Source of the DNA: JAAKFL01 sp964629645
GTDB lineage: Bacteria > Chlamydiota > Chlamydiia > Chlamydiales > SLFE01
Assembly (NCBI GenBank): GCA_964629645.1
Contig: CAZVSU010000016.1
Location: 1 to 35,832, forward strand
Reading direction: 5' to 3'
DNA: 35,832 bases
The position numbers and the translations under genes are program-made. The first letter of the stretch is position 1; the number at the start of each line of letters is the position of its first letter. Shown here piece after piece: positions 25,583 to 33,631 of the stretch. The notes beneath the pieces are model-generated. The model was not told where the DNA came from. It did no database searches and was given only the letters and a program-made list of their open reading frames with translations.

Positions 25583-26932
25583 ATGCAACCTACATCTGAT
25601 AATAATGTTTTTCAAAATATACACAATTCATTGGAAAATATACAGTCCGAACTCGAAAATATTGAAACCTCTAAGAATCCGTCAAAAATTGTTTATGTTC
25701 AACAATGGAAACTGAAAGAACTCATCAAAACGCTCGACCGAGAACGCACAAAAGCCTTCTCTGAAAAAAGCGAAAAAAATGTCGATTTGATCGAAACGAT
25801 CGGCGATCAAGTCTTTCAAACGATGCGAAAAGCCGAAGTCTTGCGAAGCCATATTCTCAAAGGGGGCCCAATATTCACCCTTCCCGAGCATTCGACGGTT
25901 TACGATTTTATCGAAGCGCATCAGTACCCTGAAGGTAATGCCTACACCTTTCGGGAAAAAGACATGACCCACGAAGAGTATCTATCGATCTCGATAGAGC
26001 TTTTTCCGGCTGTTGTTTTCAATTTAGAAAGGCTGGACTCCATGAAAGAACGTTTTCCCGAATTATGGAATGTCCTCAAAGAGCTCGGATACGACATCGA
26101 CTTTGAAAGGAAACTCGTGACGGTGCCGGACGGCCCGCTTCTCAATGCCAAAGCCCAAAGCCTGAAGGCTGAGTATCCTGGATTGTCCTCTTTCGAAGCC
26201 GTCGAAATGGTCGGCATTGCCTCCGATGACGCCTTTCTCGATCTCTACGACGACGGCAAGAATATCTTGTCGGAAGATGTTGAGTTTCTTCATGATCACC
26301 TCGCCCATTTGGTGCCGGAGCTTTTGATGAGAGTTCAGGGAAATTATTCTTCGGTTAGGGAGACCATTGGTCGCACGATCAACCCGATTCGAAGTTTTAT
26401 CAAGACAACCCAAACCGAACTCGCTCGTGATGCGCGCAGTGTTGATAAAAAAACAAACCTTGAATTAGAGCTGAAGCAGCTTCTTTCGATTTGTACGATG
26501 TGGGTCGATAATGTCTCCCCCGATGTCCTTAATCCTCAAGACAGTCTTAACCATGACGTCAACATTTTTAATTTTATTCAAATCCTCGACAGTGGCATCG
26601 GACTTACGAAGATGCACGGGGAAACGCTTCTTGTCAGAACGTTTGATGAGCAGTATCCCGACCATCCATTGTCCAAAGAAATCACCTCTCATTTCTTTGC
26701 CCTGGCCACCGTCATTCTTTACCCTGAAGTCGTCGAATCGGGGCAGCAGGAGTTGAGCAAAAAAATGCTTGAGCTTCTCAGACGGAATCTAACAAATGTT
26801 GATATCAAGCTAGAGAAAGGCAACATCTTAAGCTTCCAAAAAGGGTCCAACCCTCCCATTAATGCCATCGATCATCCCTTGGAGGTAATTGCACTCCTTA
26901 AAGAAGAGATCACCTTCATTCAAGCTTCATGA
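25583..26932 (+). CDS. Unknown protein, three-member tandem family, copy 3
   Basis: A 449-aa close paralogue of copy 2 carrying every shared block, including YDFIEAHQYPEGNAYTF, VTVPDGPLLNA, FLHDHLAHLVPELLMR, LLSICTMWVDNVS and EQYPDHPLSKE. It differs at the extreme C-terminus, where it ends ALLKEEITFIQAS rather than with the SPSS tail of copy 2. The start follows a GAAAGG ribosome site with a spacer of 10 bases. It is the last of the array; the next gene (HIT protein) is unrelated and starts 86 bases later. Function is unknown. Confidence 0.8.
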   Translation: MQPTSDNNVFQNIHNSLENIQSELENIETSKNPSKIVYVQQWKLKELIKTLDRERTKAFSEKSEKNVDLIETIGDQVFQTMRKAEVLRSHILKGGPIFTLPEHSTVYDFIEAHQYPEGNAYTFREKDMTHEEYLSISIELFPAVVFNLERLDSMKERFPELWNVLKELGYDIDFERKLVTVPDGPLLNAKAQSLKAEYPGLSSFEAVEMVGIASDDAFLDLYDDGKNILSEDVEFLHDHLAHLVPELLMRVQGNYSSVRETIGRTINPIRSFIKTTQTELARDARSVDKKTNLELELKQLLSICTMWVDNVSPDVLNPQDSLNHDVNIFNFIQILDSGIGLTKMHGETLLVRTFDEQYPDHPLSKEITSHFFALATVILYPEVVESGQQELSKKMLELLRRNLTNVDIKLEKGNILSFQKGSNPPINAIDHPLEVIALLKEEITFIQAS

Positions 26933-27018
26933 GCCGCCTATCAGAGTCAAAAGGCTGGTCAATTCACTGGACTTCAGAAAAACCATGACTTATGATACCG
27001 CTTTAAGCCATGGGTTTT

Positions 27019-28065
27019 ATGAAGTCCGTTCTTTACGCCTCACTTATTTTCCTCTCCGCATCGCTGTGCGGCGTCCCCAAGCCTGTTATCAATCTTCAGC
27101 CATACGATTTCTTGCGGGGGGAATCATTGAAAGCGTGCGTCCCCCGCTGCCCCCTTGCCAATGACGCCATCGAGATCCAAAGCATCAACAATCATCAACG
27201 CTTCCAAGACTGGACCCATGCCGAGCACTATGAAGCCTATGACATGATCCAGAGGGTTCGTTCGTGCTGGAGCCGATGCGGCGCTGCCGATTCCTACCTT
27301 GTCTACGGCCGCACATCTCCCAACTTGCGCTCGGAGACGTTCCACTGGCAAGTGGTCCCCTATTCTGAAAAAGGATGGCCGGCTCTGAAGCAAATCAGCG
27401 TGGTTTGGAACGCGTCATTTGGCGTGGATCCTTTAGCAGAAAAGGAGCGAATCGCGGCAGCAGAGGCGCTGAAAGCGCCTATGGCGACGTTATCATCCCC
27501 ATACCGCATTGAGCGTGCCTTTGAAAAAAGCGACGATCCTTTTTGCGATCCCGTAGTGTTAAAAAAGCAAGGGATCTATGAGGGCAGAGAAATGATGGTG
27601 CTCTATAACTACGCCCCGGTTCGCCTCGTCGATGACAGCCCCCATTTTCTGATCATTCCCAAAAAACATAAGCCCACTTTCAGTGAACTATCGTCATCGG
27701 AGTATCAAGAGGCGATGGTTTTGGCCCAAAAAATTGGGGATTACTTCAGAAAAAAGCACCCGCAAAGCACGCTCCATCTCTTTCATAAATCGGGAGAAAT
27801 GGCGGGGCAGACAGTTCCCCATTGGCATATGCATGTCATCGTTGTGGAGGAGGACTTTTATCTCCCCTCGTTTGAATTCCCCTGTATCAAAACGCCCACT
27901 GCATGCACGAGCCCCACATCCCCTTTTCGATTCCTCGGCCAAAAATTTGGACGACTTTGCCAGAGCTGCCAAAACTTTGTTTATATGATGCTGCCCCATC
28001 GAAAGCTGACCGATGAAACTCTCGCTGAAAGGGTTGAATTTTATAAAAAAGAGATGGCATTTTAA
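27019..28065 (+). CDS. Exported HIT-motif (histidine triad) family protein
   Basis: This 348-aa protein starts with a signal peptide (MKSVLYASLIFLSASLCG). The C-terminal half has a HIT fold: SPHFLIIPKKHKPTFSEL, LHLFHKSGEMAGQTVPHWHM, and the triad HWHMHVIV with His268, His270 and His272. HIT proteins hydrolyse or transfer nucleotides at the alpha-phosphate, normally in the cytosol, so export is unusual. The N-terminal 150 residues have several Cys pairs (CVPRC, CWSRC), and the end has CQSC, suggesting disulfides or a metal site consistent with an extracytoplasmic place. ATG 27019 is preferred because the signal peptide starts there; ATG 27010 adds three residues. No good ribosome site is seen before either. 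Confidence 0.82.
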   Translation: MKSVLYASLIFLSASLCGVPKPVINLQPYDFLRGESLKACVPRCPLANDAIEIQSINNHQRFQDWTHAEHYEAYDMIQRVRSCWSRCGAADSYLVYGRTSPNLRSETFHWQVVPYSEKGWPALKQISVVWNASFGVDPLAEKERIAAAEALKAPMATLSSPYRIERAFEKSDDPFCDPVVLKKQGIYEGREMMVLYNYAPVRLVDDSPHFLIIPKKHKPTFSELSSSEYQEAMVLAQKIGDYFRKKHPQSTLHLFHKSGEMAGQTVPHWHMHVIVVEEDFYLPSFEFPCIKTPTACTSPTSPFRFLGQKFGRLCQSCQNFVYMMLPHRKLTDETLAERVEFYKKEMAF

Positions 28066-28114
28066 CGAAAGATGAATGACAAAAAAGTTATCAACCTAAA
28101 AGAAGGAATTCATC

Positions 28115-29191
28115 ATGACTGCACAAGCCTCTCACATTGAAGAACTTTTAGGAGGAGATGCCGAAGATCTTCTCACTTACACCTGTACGGCTGTTCCCAA
28201 AGACACGCTCACTCTTCCGAGCGTGTCGTGGGTCGATCAGGTGACGGCGAACAGCGACCGTAACAATCGCGTCCTCAGGAGTTTGCAGAGCCTCTTTGGC
28301 CACGGTCGCCTCAGCGGAACCGGCTATCTTTCCCTTCTCCCTGTCGACCAAGGGGTTGAGCACTCGGCAGGAGCCTCCTTTGCTCCCAACCCGCTCTATT
28401 TCGACCCCGAAAATATCGTGCGTTTTGCGATCGAAGCCGGCTGCAACGGCGTCGCCTCGACACTAGGCATTTTGGGAATCGTCGCGCGCAAGTATGCGCA
28501 CAAAATCCCCTTCATCGTCAAAATCAACCACAACGAACTGCTCACCTACCCCAACCACTACGACCAAACCCTCTACGGCAGCGTGAAACAGGCTTTCGAC
28601 ATGGGTGCTGTCGGTGTCGGCGCGACGATCTACTTCGGTTCAAAAGAAAGCGACCGGCAGATCCAAGAGGTCTCGGAAGCCTTTGAGCTCGCACATGACC
28701 TTGGGATGTGCACGATTCTTTGGTGCTACCTCCGCAATCCCGATTTTAAAATCGAAGGGGTCGACTATCACAGCAGCGCCGACCTCACCGGGCAAGCGAA
28801 TTACCTCGGCGCCACCATCCAAGCCGATATCATCAAGCAAAAGCTGCCGACGGTCAATGGAGGCTACGCCGCTGTCAATAAACATCATAAAGGCTACGGC
28901 AAATATAGCGATTTGATGTATGATAAGCTATGCACTGATCACCCTATTGATCTTTGCCGCTATCAGGTCCTCAATAATTTTGCAGGAAAAGCCGGCCTCA
29001 TCAATTCCGGGGGCTCTTCCGGAAAAAATGACAAAGCGGATGCCGTACGAACAGCCATTATCAATAAAAGGGCTGGAGGCATGGGACTGATCAGCGGGCG
29101 AAAAACCTTTCAAAAGCCTATGGAGGAAGGGATCAAGCTATTTCATGCCATACAGGATGTCTACTTGAACCCCGAGATCACGATCGCTTAA
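28115..29191 (+). CDS. fbaB: Class I fructose-bisphosphate aldolase (FbaB/DhnA type)
   Basis: This enzyme cleaves fructose 1,6-bisphosphate to dihydroxyacetone phosphate and glyceraldehyde 3-phosphate through a lysine Schiff base. The 358-aa sequence resembles E. coli FbaB along its length: GTGYLSLLPVDQGVEHSAGA, NPLYFDPENIVRFAIEAGCN, PFIVKINHNE, GAVGVGATIYFGS, VDYHSSADLTGQANYLGATI, and GLINSGGSSGKND with RAGGMGLISGRK. Chlamydiae use this aldolase type instead of the class II enzyme. AAGGAA lies 6 bases before the ATG. It lies between the HIT protein and the TraB-like gene, which follows after 15 bases. Confidence 0.96.
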   Translation: MTAQASHIEELLGGDAEDLLTYTCTAVPKDTLTLPSVSWVDQVTANSDRNNRVLRSLQSLFGHGRLSGTGYLSLLPVDQGVEHSAGASFAPNPLYFDPENIVRFAIEAGCNGVASTLGILGIVARKYAHKIPFIVKINHNELLTYPNHYDQTLYGSVKQAFDMGAVGVGATIYFGSKESDRQIQEVSEAFELAHDLGMCTILWCYLRNPDFKIEGVDYHSSADLTGQANYLGATIQADIIKQKLPTVNGGYAAVNKHHKGYGKYSDLMYDKLCTDHPIDLCRYQVLNNFAGKAGLINSGGSSGKNDKADAVRTAIINKRAGGMGLISGRKTFQKPMEEGIKLFHAIQDVYLNPEITIA

Positions 29192-29206
29192 AGAAAAGAG
29201 GCCCTT

Positions 29207-30382
29207 TTGATCACGACACATTCATTACCTCCTTCTCATCGCCTTATTGAAATCGAAGGGAAGGAGATCATTCTTATCGGAACCGCCCACCTCTCTCATG
29301 CCAGCGTCGAAGAGGTGCGCTCCACCATAGATGCCGTCCAACCCGAAGCTGTCTGTGTCGAACTCTGCCCCTCTCGCTTTAAAGCGCTGACTGAAAAGGA
29401 GGGCTGGAGAAATATGGACATTTTTCAAGTCATCCGTAAGGGCAAGGCACTCTTTCTCCTCGCACAGTTGATCATGTCCTCATTTTACCAAAGGATCGGC
29501 GATCAACTTGGCATCCAGCCGGGCGCTGAAATGGTCGCCGCGATTGAATCGGCAAAAGCCTGCCAAGCGGAAATCGTCGTCATTGACCGAGCCATTGAAA
29601 CGACGCTGAAACGCATCTGGCGGGGATTGACATTCGGGCAAAAATTTAAAATGATGTTCCAAATCACAAAAGGACTCTTCGAAGTAGACGACGTCGACGA
29701 GGAAATGATTGAGGAGCTGAAAAATTCGGCGCAGCTTGAAGATGTCATGGAACTTTTTGCCAAGTCCTTTCCCGGCGTCAAAGCGCGCTTGATTGACGAA
29801 CGCGATGTCTACCTCGCGCAAAAAATCCGCCACACGCCAGCCAAAAAGATAGTGGCGGTCGTTGGAGCTGGACATGTCGAAGGCATTTTAAAAGAGATAC
29901 AAAAAGAGACGCCGCTTGAGCCTTTAGAAGAGATTCCCCCCCCTTCATCGGCCGGCAAACTGCTCAAGTGGTCGATACCTCTTCTCTTTATCTCCTACCC
30001 GATCTTAAGCTTCATGCAAGGCGTTCCGCAAGAATCCTACGATTCAATATCGGTTTGGTTCATGTCCCATTGGATTTTGGCTGGAGCAGGGACAGCGCTT
30101 GCCTTCGGGCATCCTCTCGCGATTTTTGTCGGCGCGTTTGCTTCCCCCCTCACCAGCTTAAATCCCATACTCGCTGCCGGATGGTTTGCAGGCCTTGCGC
30201 AAGCATGGGTCAAAAAACCGACCGTGGCCGATTTGGAGTCTCTCCCCCAGGCGATCAAAACAGTCCCGGGATTTTGGAAAAACCCGGCAACGAGAATCCT
30301 TCTCGTTGTGATGCTGGCCAACATCGGAAGTATGCTCGGCACCTTTGTCTCCAGCGCCTGGATCATCTCCCGCTTTGTCTAG
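29207..30382 (+). CDS. TraB/PrgY-like (TIKI-superfamily) membrane protein
   Basis: A 391-aa protein of the TraB family. The N-terminal ~230 residues carry the family pattern: IILIGTAHLSHASVEEV, VCVELCPSRFKAL, EIVVIDRAIETTLKRIW, DERDVYLAQKIR, and VVAVVGAGHVEGIL, where the conserved Glu/His of GTAH, VEL and GAGH are the putative metal or catalytic residues. The C-terminal ~130 residues have four to five hydrophobic helices. The family is predicted to be a metalloprotease or pheromone-shutdown protein; the role in chlamydiae is unknown. It starts with TTG 29207 behind AAGAGG, 15 bases after fbaB, so the two are probably co-transcribed. Its stop is 4 bases from the convergent hydrolase stop. Confidence 0.85.
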   Translation: MITTHSLPPSHRLIEIEGKEIILIGTAHLSHASVEEVRSTIDAVQPEAVCVELCPSRFKALTEKEGWRNMDIFQVIRKGKALFLLAQLIMSSFYQRIGDQLGIQPGAEMVAAIESAKACQAEIVVIDRAIETTLKRIWRGLTFGQKFKMMFQITKGLFEVDDVDEEMIEELKNSAQLEDVMELFAKSFPGVKARLIDERDVYLAQKIRHTPAKKIVAVVGAGHVEGILKEIQKETPLEPLEEIPPPSSAGKLLKWSIPLLFISYPILSFMQGVPQESYDSISVWFMSHWILAGAGTALAFGHPLAIFVGAFASPLTSLNPILAAGWFAGLAQAWVKKPTVADLESLPQAIKTVPGFWKNPATRILLVVMLANIGSMLGTFVSSAWIISRFV

Positions 30383-30386
30383 CACT

Positions 30387-31490
30387 TCATCCGCTTAATT
30401 TTGAGTCACGATCAGGGGTATAAGTCAAAAGAAATGCTGCGATGAGGATGCGGATCTGTTTATCGACAGCTTGAGAGCGGCGGCCGCTCGGACTCTCTTC
30501 TTCTGCAGCGATCACAATTTTATGAGGCAGCGAGGCCACCTCAGAAGCGAGTGAGACCTCTTTGGGGACAAAACAGTCACAACGCTGGTCCTCGCCGTGT
30601 TGGATCACGATCTGCGTGATGCCAAGCTCGCTCAGCTTTTTGGCAGCCGCGACGCCGTCGAGTTCGTGTCCCAGCCATTTGCAGGGAGCTTTCACAAGAG
30701 GACCGCATGCACTTCCGATCACATCAGTCAAACGAGAGTAGGCACACTCTGAAATCACCAAATAACGTGTCGAGAGGGAGGAGGGAAAATTGTGCTGCAA
30801 AACCGCTTCCGCCACCGCGCCGCCGCCGTGGTAGATGCCATGGAGTATGATATGGGTCGCTTTTTTATCTTTTTCAAGAAATTGCATGCCTGCCTCAATG
30901 CCGGCTCCCATTTGAAAACGAGTGGGCGTGCCGCTGCTCTCTCCAACCGTTGGACCGCTGACAATGAGCGCATTCGTCCAGAAGTCGATATCCTGTTTCA
31001 CAAATAAACGGCGGTTTTCCTCAAAAAACACTGTGGCGGCAAAATCATGAACGGTCCAAACGTTTTCGGGAAAATCTGTTTGCGTCACAAGAAAAGCCGA
31101 GTAGCAGGCGCCCGACTTTTCAAGGGTCATTCTCTCGACGTTGTACCCCTTCTCATGCATCTGATAGACAAAACGGTTTTGATAGACACACACTCTTCTC
31201 TGAAAACATGTGGAAAAAGAATTCCGGGCCATCGGATAGATCAAACAGCCCGTTGCCACTTCGAGCGCTTTCTTCGCCGTCAGCAGCGCCGGAATAAGAG
31301 ACGCATAGGCGAGCCACCCCACCGGTCCTGAACTGAAAGAATAAATCGCATAAAGACATGAAAATGGACACACTGCCGCCAGAAGACGCCGCGACGTCCG
31401 AATCGCTTTTTCTTTAAACGTCGTCTCCGCTTCAAAAGGGGGCAGGCTCCCCAGCTGAATGGAGATACTCGATTCTGCGGCATGATTCAC
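30387..31490 (-). CDS. CHLPS-type (DUF818-like) alpha/beta hydrolase homologue lacking the nucleophile Ser
   Basis: A 367-aa paralogue of the gene just upstream, belonging to the chlamydial CHLPS 43-kDa (DUF818-like) family. Two hydrophobic segments at about 37-53 and 58-75 probably anchor it. Shared blocks are SGPTVGESSGTPTRFQMGAG and the nucleophile elbow. There, the usual GxSxG is GIYHG at 218-222, so Tyr220 sits where the catalytic Ser belongs and hydrolase activity is doubtful. It starts with ATG overlapping the stop of the active-type paralogue (ATGA), so the two should be made together, perhaps as a heteromer. The C-terminal half has extra Cys residues (CDCF). The family's substrate is unknown. 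Confidence 0.8.
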   Translation of the reverse strand: MNHAAESSISIQLGSLPPFEAETTFKEKAIRTSRRLLAAVCPFSCLYAIYSFSSGPVGWLAYASLIPALLTAKKALEVATGCLIYPMARNSFSTCFQRRVCVYQNRFVYQMHEKGYNVERMTLEKSGACYSAFLVTQTDFPENVWTVHDFAATVFFEENRRLFVKQDIDFWTNALIVSGPTVGESSGTPTRFQMGAGIEAGMQFLEKDKKATHIILHGIYHGGGAVAEAVLQHNFPSSLSTRYLVISECAYSRLTDVIGSACGPLVKAPCKWLGHELDGVAAAKKLSELGITQIVIQHGEDQRCDCFVPKEVSLASEVASLPHKIVIAAEEESPSGRRSQAVDKQIRILIAAFLLTYTPDRDSKLSG

Positions 31491-32569
31491 ACCGGCTGGT
31501 CGTCTCCTTCAGACAAAAACTCGGCAATCTGACGATTGAGCTGATTTTTAACATTTTCAGGGAGTGCGGCTGTATGAAAAACTTGTGAGGAAACCAAAAG
31601 CGAGACCGTTTCAGATTCTTCAACTGCGGCAGCGAGACTCGCGATGTCCGGAATGGCGCCATCGGTATCGTCACCTTCCGGATAATAGTTGAAGTGATTA
31701 ATCACAATATGCCGGATCTTAAGCCGGCTCAGCTTTTCAACCGCCTTCACTCCATCGAGCTGCTGACCGCTTGCTCGAAAAAGAGCGTCAGCCCAAGGGC
31801 CGTACCTCTCTTTCACGATTTCGGAAACCCGGCTAAATGTGCGGTCGAAAATCACGAGATACTCGACATCGGATCTGATAAAATGGTGCTGCAAAATCCC
31901 TTCCGCCATCATCCCTCCCCCGAGAGAAAAGCCATGCAGGATGATGTGGCGCGCTTTTTTTTCTTTTTCAAGATATTGCATGCCCGCCTCAAATCCGGCT
32001 CCGAATTGATAGCGAGTGGGAGCACCACTGCTCTCTCCGACTGAAGGACCATTGATCATCAACGTGTTCACTTTCAGACATCGGTTCCTGTTGGCGATTC
32101 GTTCCATTGGCCCCTCCATGAACATGGCGGCGCCGAGCGCTTCGATTGCCCAGTCCCGGCTGCGGGCTTCGGGATGGGTGATCACAAACGCTGCATACGA
32201 TATGCCCGATTTCTGCAGGGTCAAAGGAGAGACGTCAAAACCTTGCGCTCTTAATTGTTTGACATGTTTGCTTCGAATGACGTTAAGCCTCATTCGAAAA
32301 GAATGCGACATGGAGTGCTGGGCGGCCGGGTAGGACATATATCCAAATAGCACCTCAAGCCCTTTTCGGGCTGTCAAAAAAGCGGGAACAGCCGTCAGAT
32401 AGGTCCACCAGCTGACAGGAAATAAGAGGGCCGATACAGCCGCACAAGGAGTTGAAATGGTGAGGAGATTGTAGGCGACATGGGCGATTTTTTCATAGGC
32501 CGTTGGTTGAGCGAGAAAAGGGGCGCATTCGTTTCGATTTAAAATTGACTGACTGTTTGAGATTTGCAT
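31487..32569 (-). CDS. CHLPS-type (DUF818-like) alpha/beta hydrolase, intact nucleophile
   Basis: A 360-aa member of the chlamydial CHLPS 43-kDa family with an alpha/beta-hydrolase fold. The nucleophile elbow is HGFSLGGGMMAEG, with Ser215 in GFSLG (213-217); MINGPSVGESSGAPTRYQFG at 171-190 is the second family block. Hydrophobic segments at about 32-50 and 55-66 suggest a membrane anchor. ATG 32569 is preferred over 32623 because AAAGGAG lies 7 bases before it. The stop overlaps the start of the downstream paralogue by 4 bases. Candidate Asp and His of the triad are in VIFDRTF and IVINHF. Substrate is unknown; lipid or ester cleavage at a membrane is a guess. Confidence 0.85.
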   Translation of the reverse strand: MQISNSQSILNRNECAPFLAQPTAYEKIAHVAYNLLTISTPCAAVSALLFPVSWWTYLTAVPAFLTARKGLEVLFGYMSYPAAQHSMSHSFRMRLNVIRSKHVKQLRAQGFDVSPLTLQKSGISYAAFVITHPEARSRDWAIEALGAAMFMEGPMERIANRNRCLKVNTLMINGPSVGESSGAPTRYQFGAGFEAGMQYLEKEKKARHIILHGFSLGGGMMAEGILQHHFIRSDVEYLVIFDRTFSRVSEIVKERYGPWADALFRASGQQLDGVKAVEKLSRLKIRHIVINHFNYYPEGDDTDGAIPDIASLAAAVEESETVSLLVSSQVFHTAALPENVKNQLNRQIAEFLSEGDDQPV

Positions 32570-32619
32570 AAGACAACTCCTTTCAAACGGCCGATGATAC
32601 ATCGATATGACGTTAAGTC

Positions 32620-33360
32620 TCAAGAAGACAATGTTGAAAGCAGCGACAGAGCGCTTCCGCGATAGGAGCCTCCGAAAAGCAGGTAATGATTCAAAACGTG
32701 ATAGAGTTGATAAAGCTGGCTTCTCTCTTCAAACCCCGCCTGCTTAGGCAGCCGCTCATGGTACGCGTCAAAAAAGTGGGAGGAGAACCCTCCAAATAGA
32801 GACATCATAGACAAATCAGCTTCGTGATGGCCATAATAACACGCGGGGTCGTAGATCACAGGCGTTCCGTCTGTTAGGGCGGCTGTGTTTCCCGACCAAA
32901 GATCGCCATGAAGAAGCGAGGGCCAAACATCGATTCCTTCAAAAAAAGTGTCGAGTTTTTCTAAAAGGCGCTCTCCGGCCTCCTTGATCTTTGTGTCGCC
33001 ATATTTTTTTTCAATCGCCTTCAATTGGAACCCGAGCCGATGATCTTTCAAAAATGAGACCCAATGGTGACTCCAGGTATTGATCTGAGGGGTGAGGCCG
33101 ATGGTATTATCAAAGTCAAGGCCAAACCGATCCGATCCTCGCGCCCCGTGCAGAGCCGCGAGCTGGCGCCCCAACACCTCCTGGCTGCTCGCTGTGTGTG
33201 GATGAAGGGGAAGATGCTCCATAATCAAAAACGCTTTATTGCCTGAAACTCCTGTTAGTTCCACTCTCGGCACGCGGACAGTATGGGTTTCAGCAATGAT
33301 CTGAAGCCCTCTAGCCTCCGCTTCCAGCATCTTGAGCCGCTGGTTCAGGGCGTATTTCAC
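32620..33360 (-). CDS. Fructosamine kinase-like protein (FN3K/APH superfamily), 5' end unclear
   Basis: This is a kinase-like protein of the family that phosphorylates fructosamine or ribulosamine adducts so that they fall off proteins. Visible are AFLIMEHLPL, LLHGDLWSGN with the catalytic Asp, and VIYDPACYYGHHEADLSM with the metal-binding Asp. GTG 33360 is the first standard start, with GGGG 10 bases upstream, but family similarity clearly continues before it: the same frame reads SSELNAFQIVKTEKGRFFVK, which is the expected glycine/serine loop and ATP-binding lysine strand, and stays open back to a TGA at 33532-33534. No ATG, GTG or TTG occurs between. The gene thus either starts at a rare codon, has a frameshift near 33490-33512, or is a pseudogene. 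Confidence 0.75.
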   Translation of the reverse strand: MKYALNQRLKMLEAEARGLQIIAETHTVRVPRVELTGVSGNKAFLIMEHLPLHPHTASSQEVLGRQLAALHGARGSDRFGLDFDNTIGLTPQINTWSHHWVSFLKDHRLGFQLKAIEKKYGDTKIKEAGERLLEKLDTFFEGIDVWPSLLHGDLWSGNTAALTDGTPVIYDPACYYGHHEADLSMMSLFGGFSSHFFDAYHERLPKQAGFEERSQLYQLYHVLNHYLLFGGSYRGSALSLLSTLSS

Positions 33361-33631
33361 AAAAAAACGCCCCTTCTCTGTTTTGACGATTTGAAATGCG
33401 TTCAGCTCGCTGCTCCCCTCTCTTTCGATTGAAATCGACGAGCAGTTGAGCCTTTTCCTGAAAATCTCGATGAATGAATGAGCGATAACCTCTTTTCCTT
33501 TTGGCCAAGCATTTTGATGAAACGTAAGACGTCAACCAATTTTTCTCAAGAACAAAAAAAAGGAGTCCCCAAGCTCTTTTTGACACAATCGCGGTTTGCT
33601 AAAAAACACGGTTAGAGTTTAATGAGGGTTC

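Noticed and set aside
26889..27164. Plus-strand frame between the third paralogue and the HIT gene
   Set aside because: It overlaps both genes in a different frame and has no ribosome site or domain.
33580..33608. TTGACA at 33580-33585 as -35 box of the SET gene
   Set aside because: No acceptable -10 lies 16-18 bases downstream, so a promoter is not claimed.
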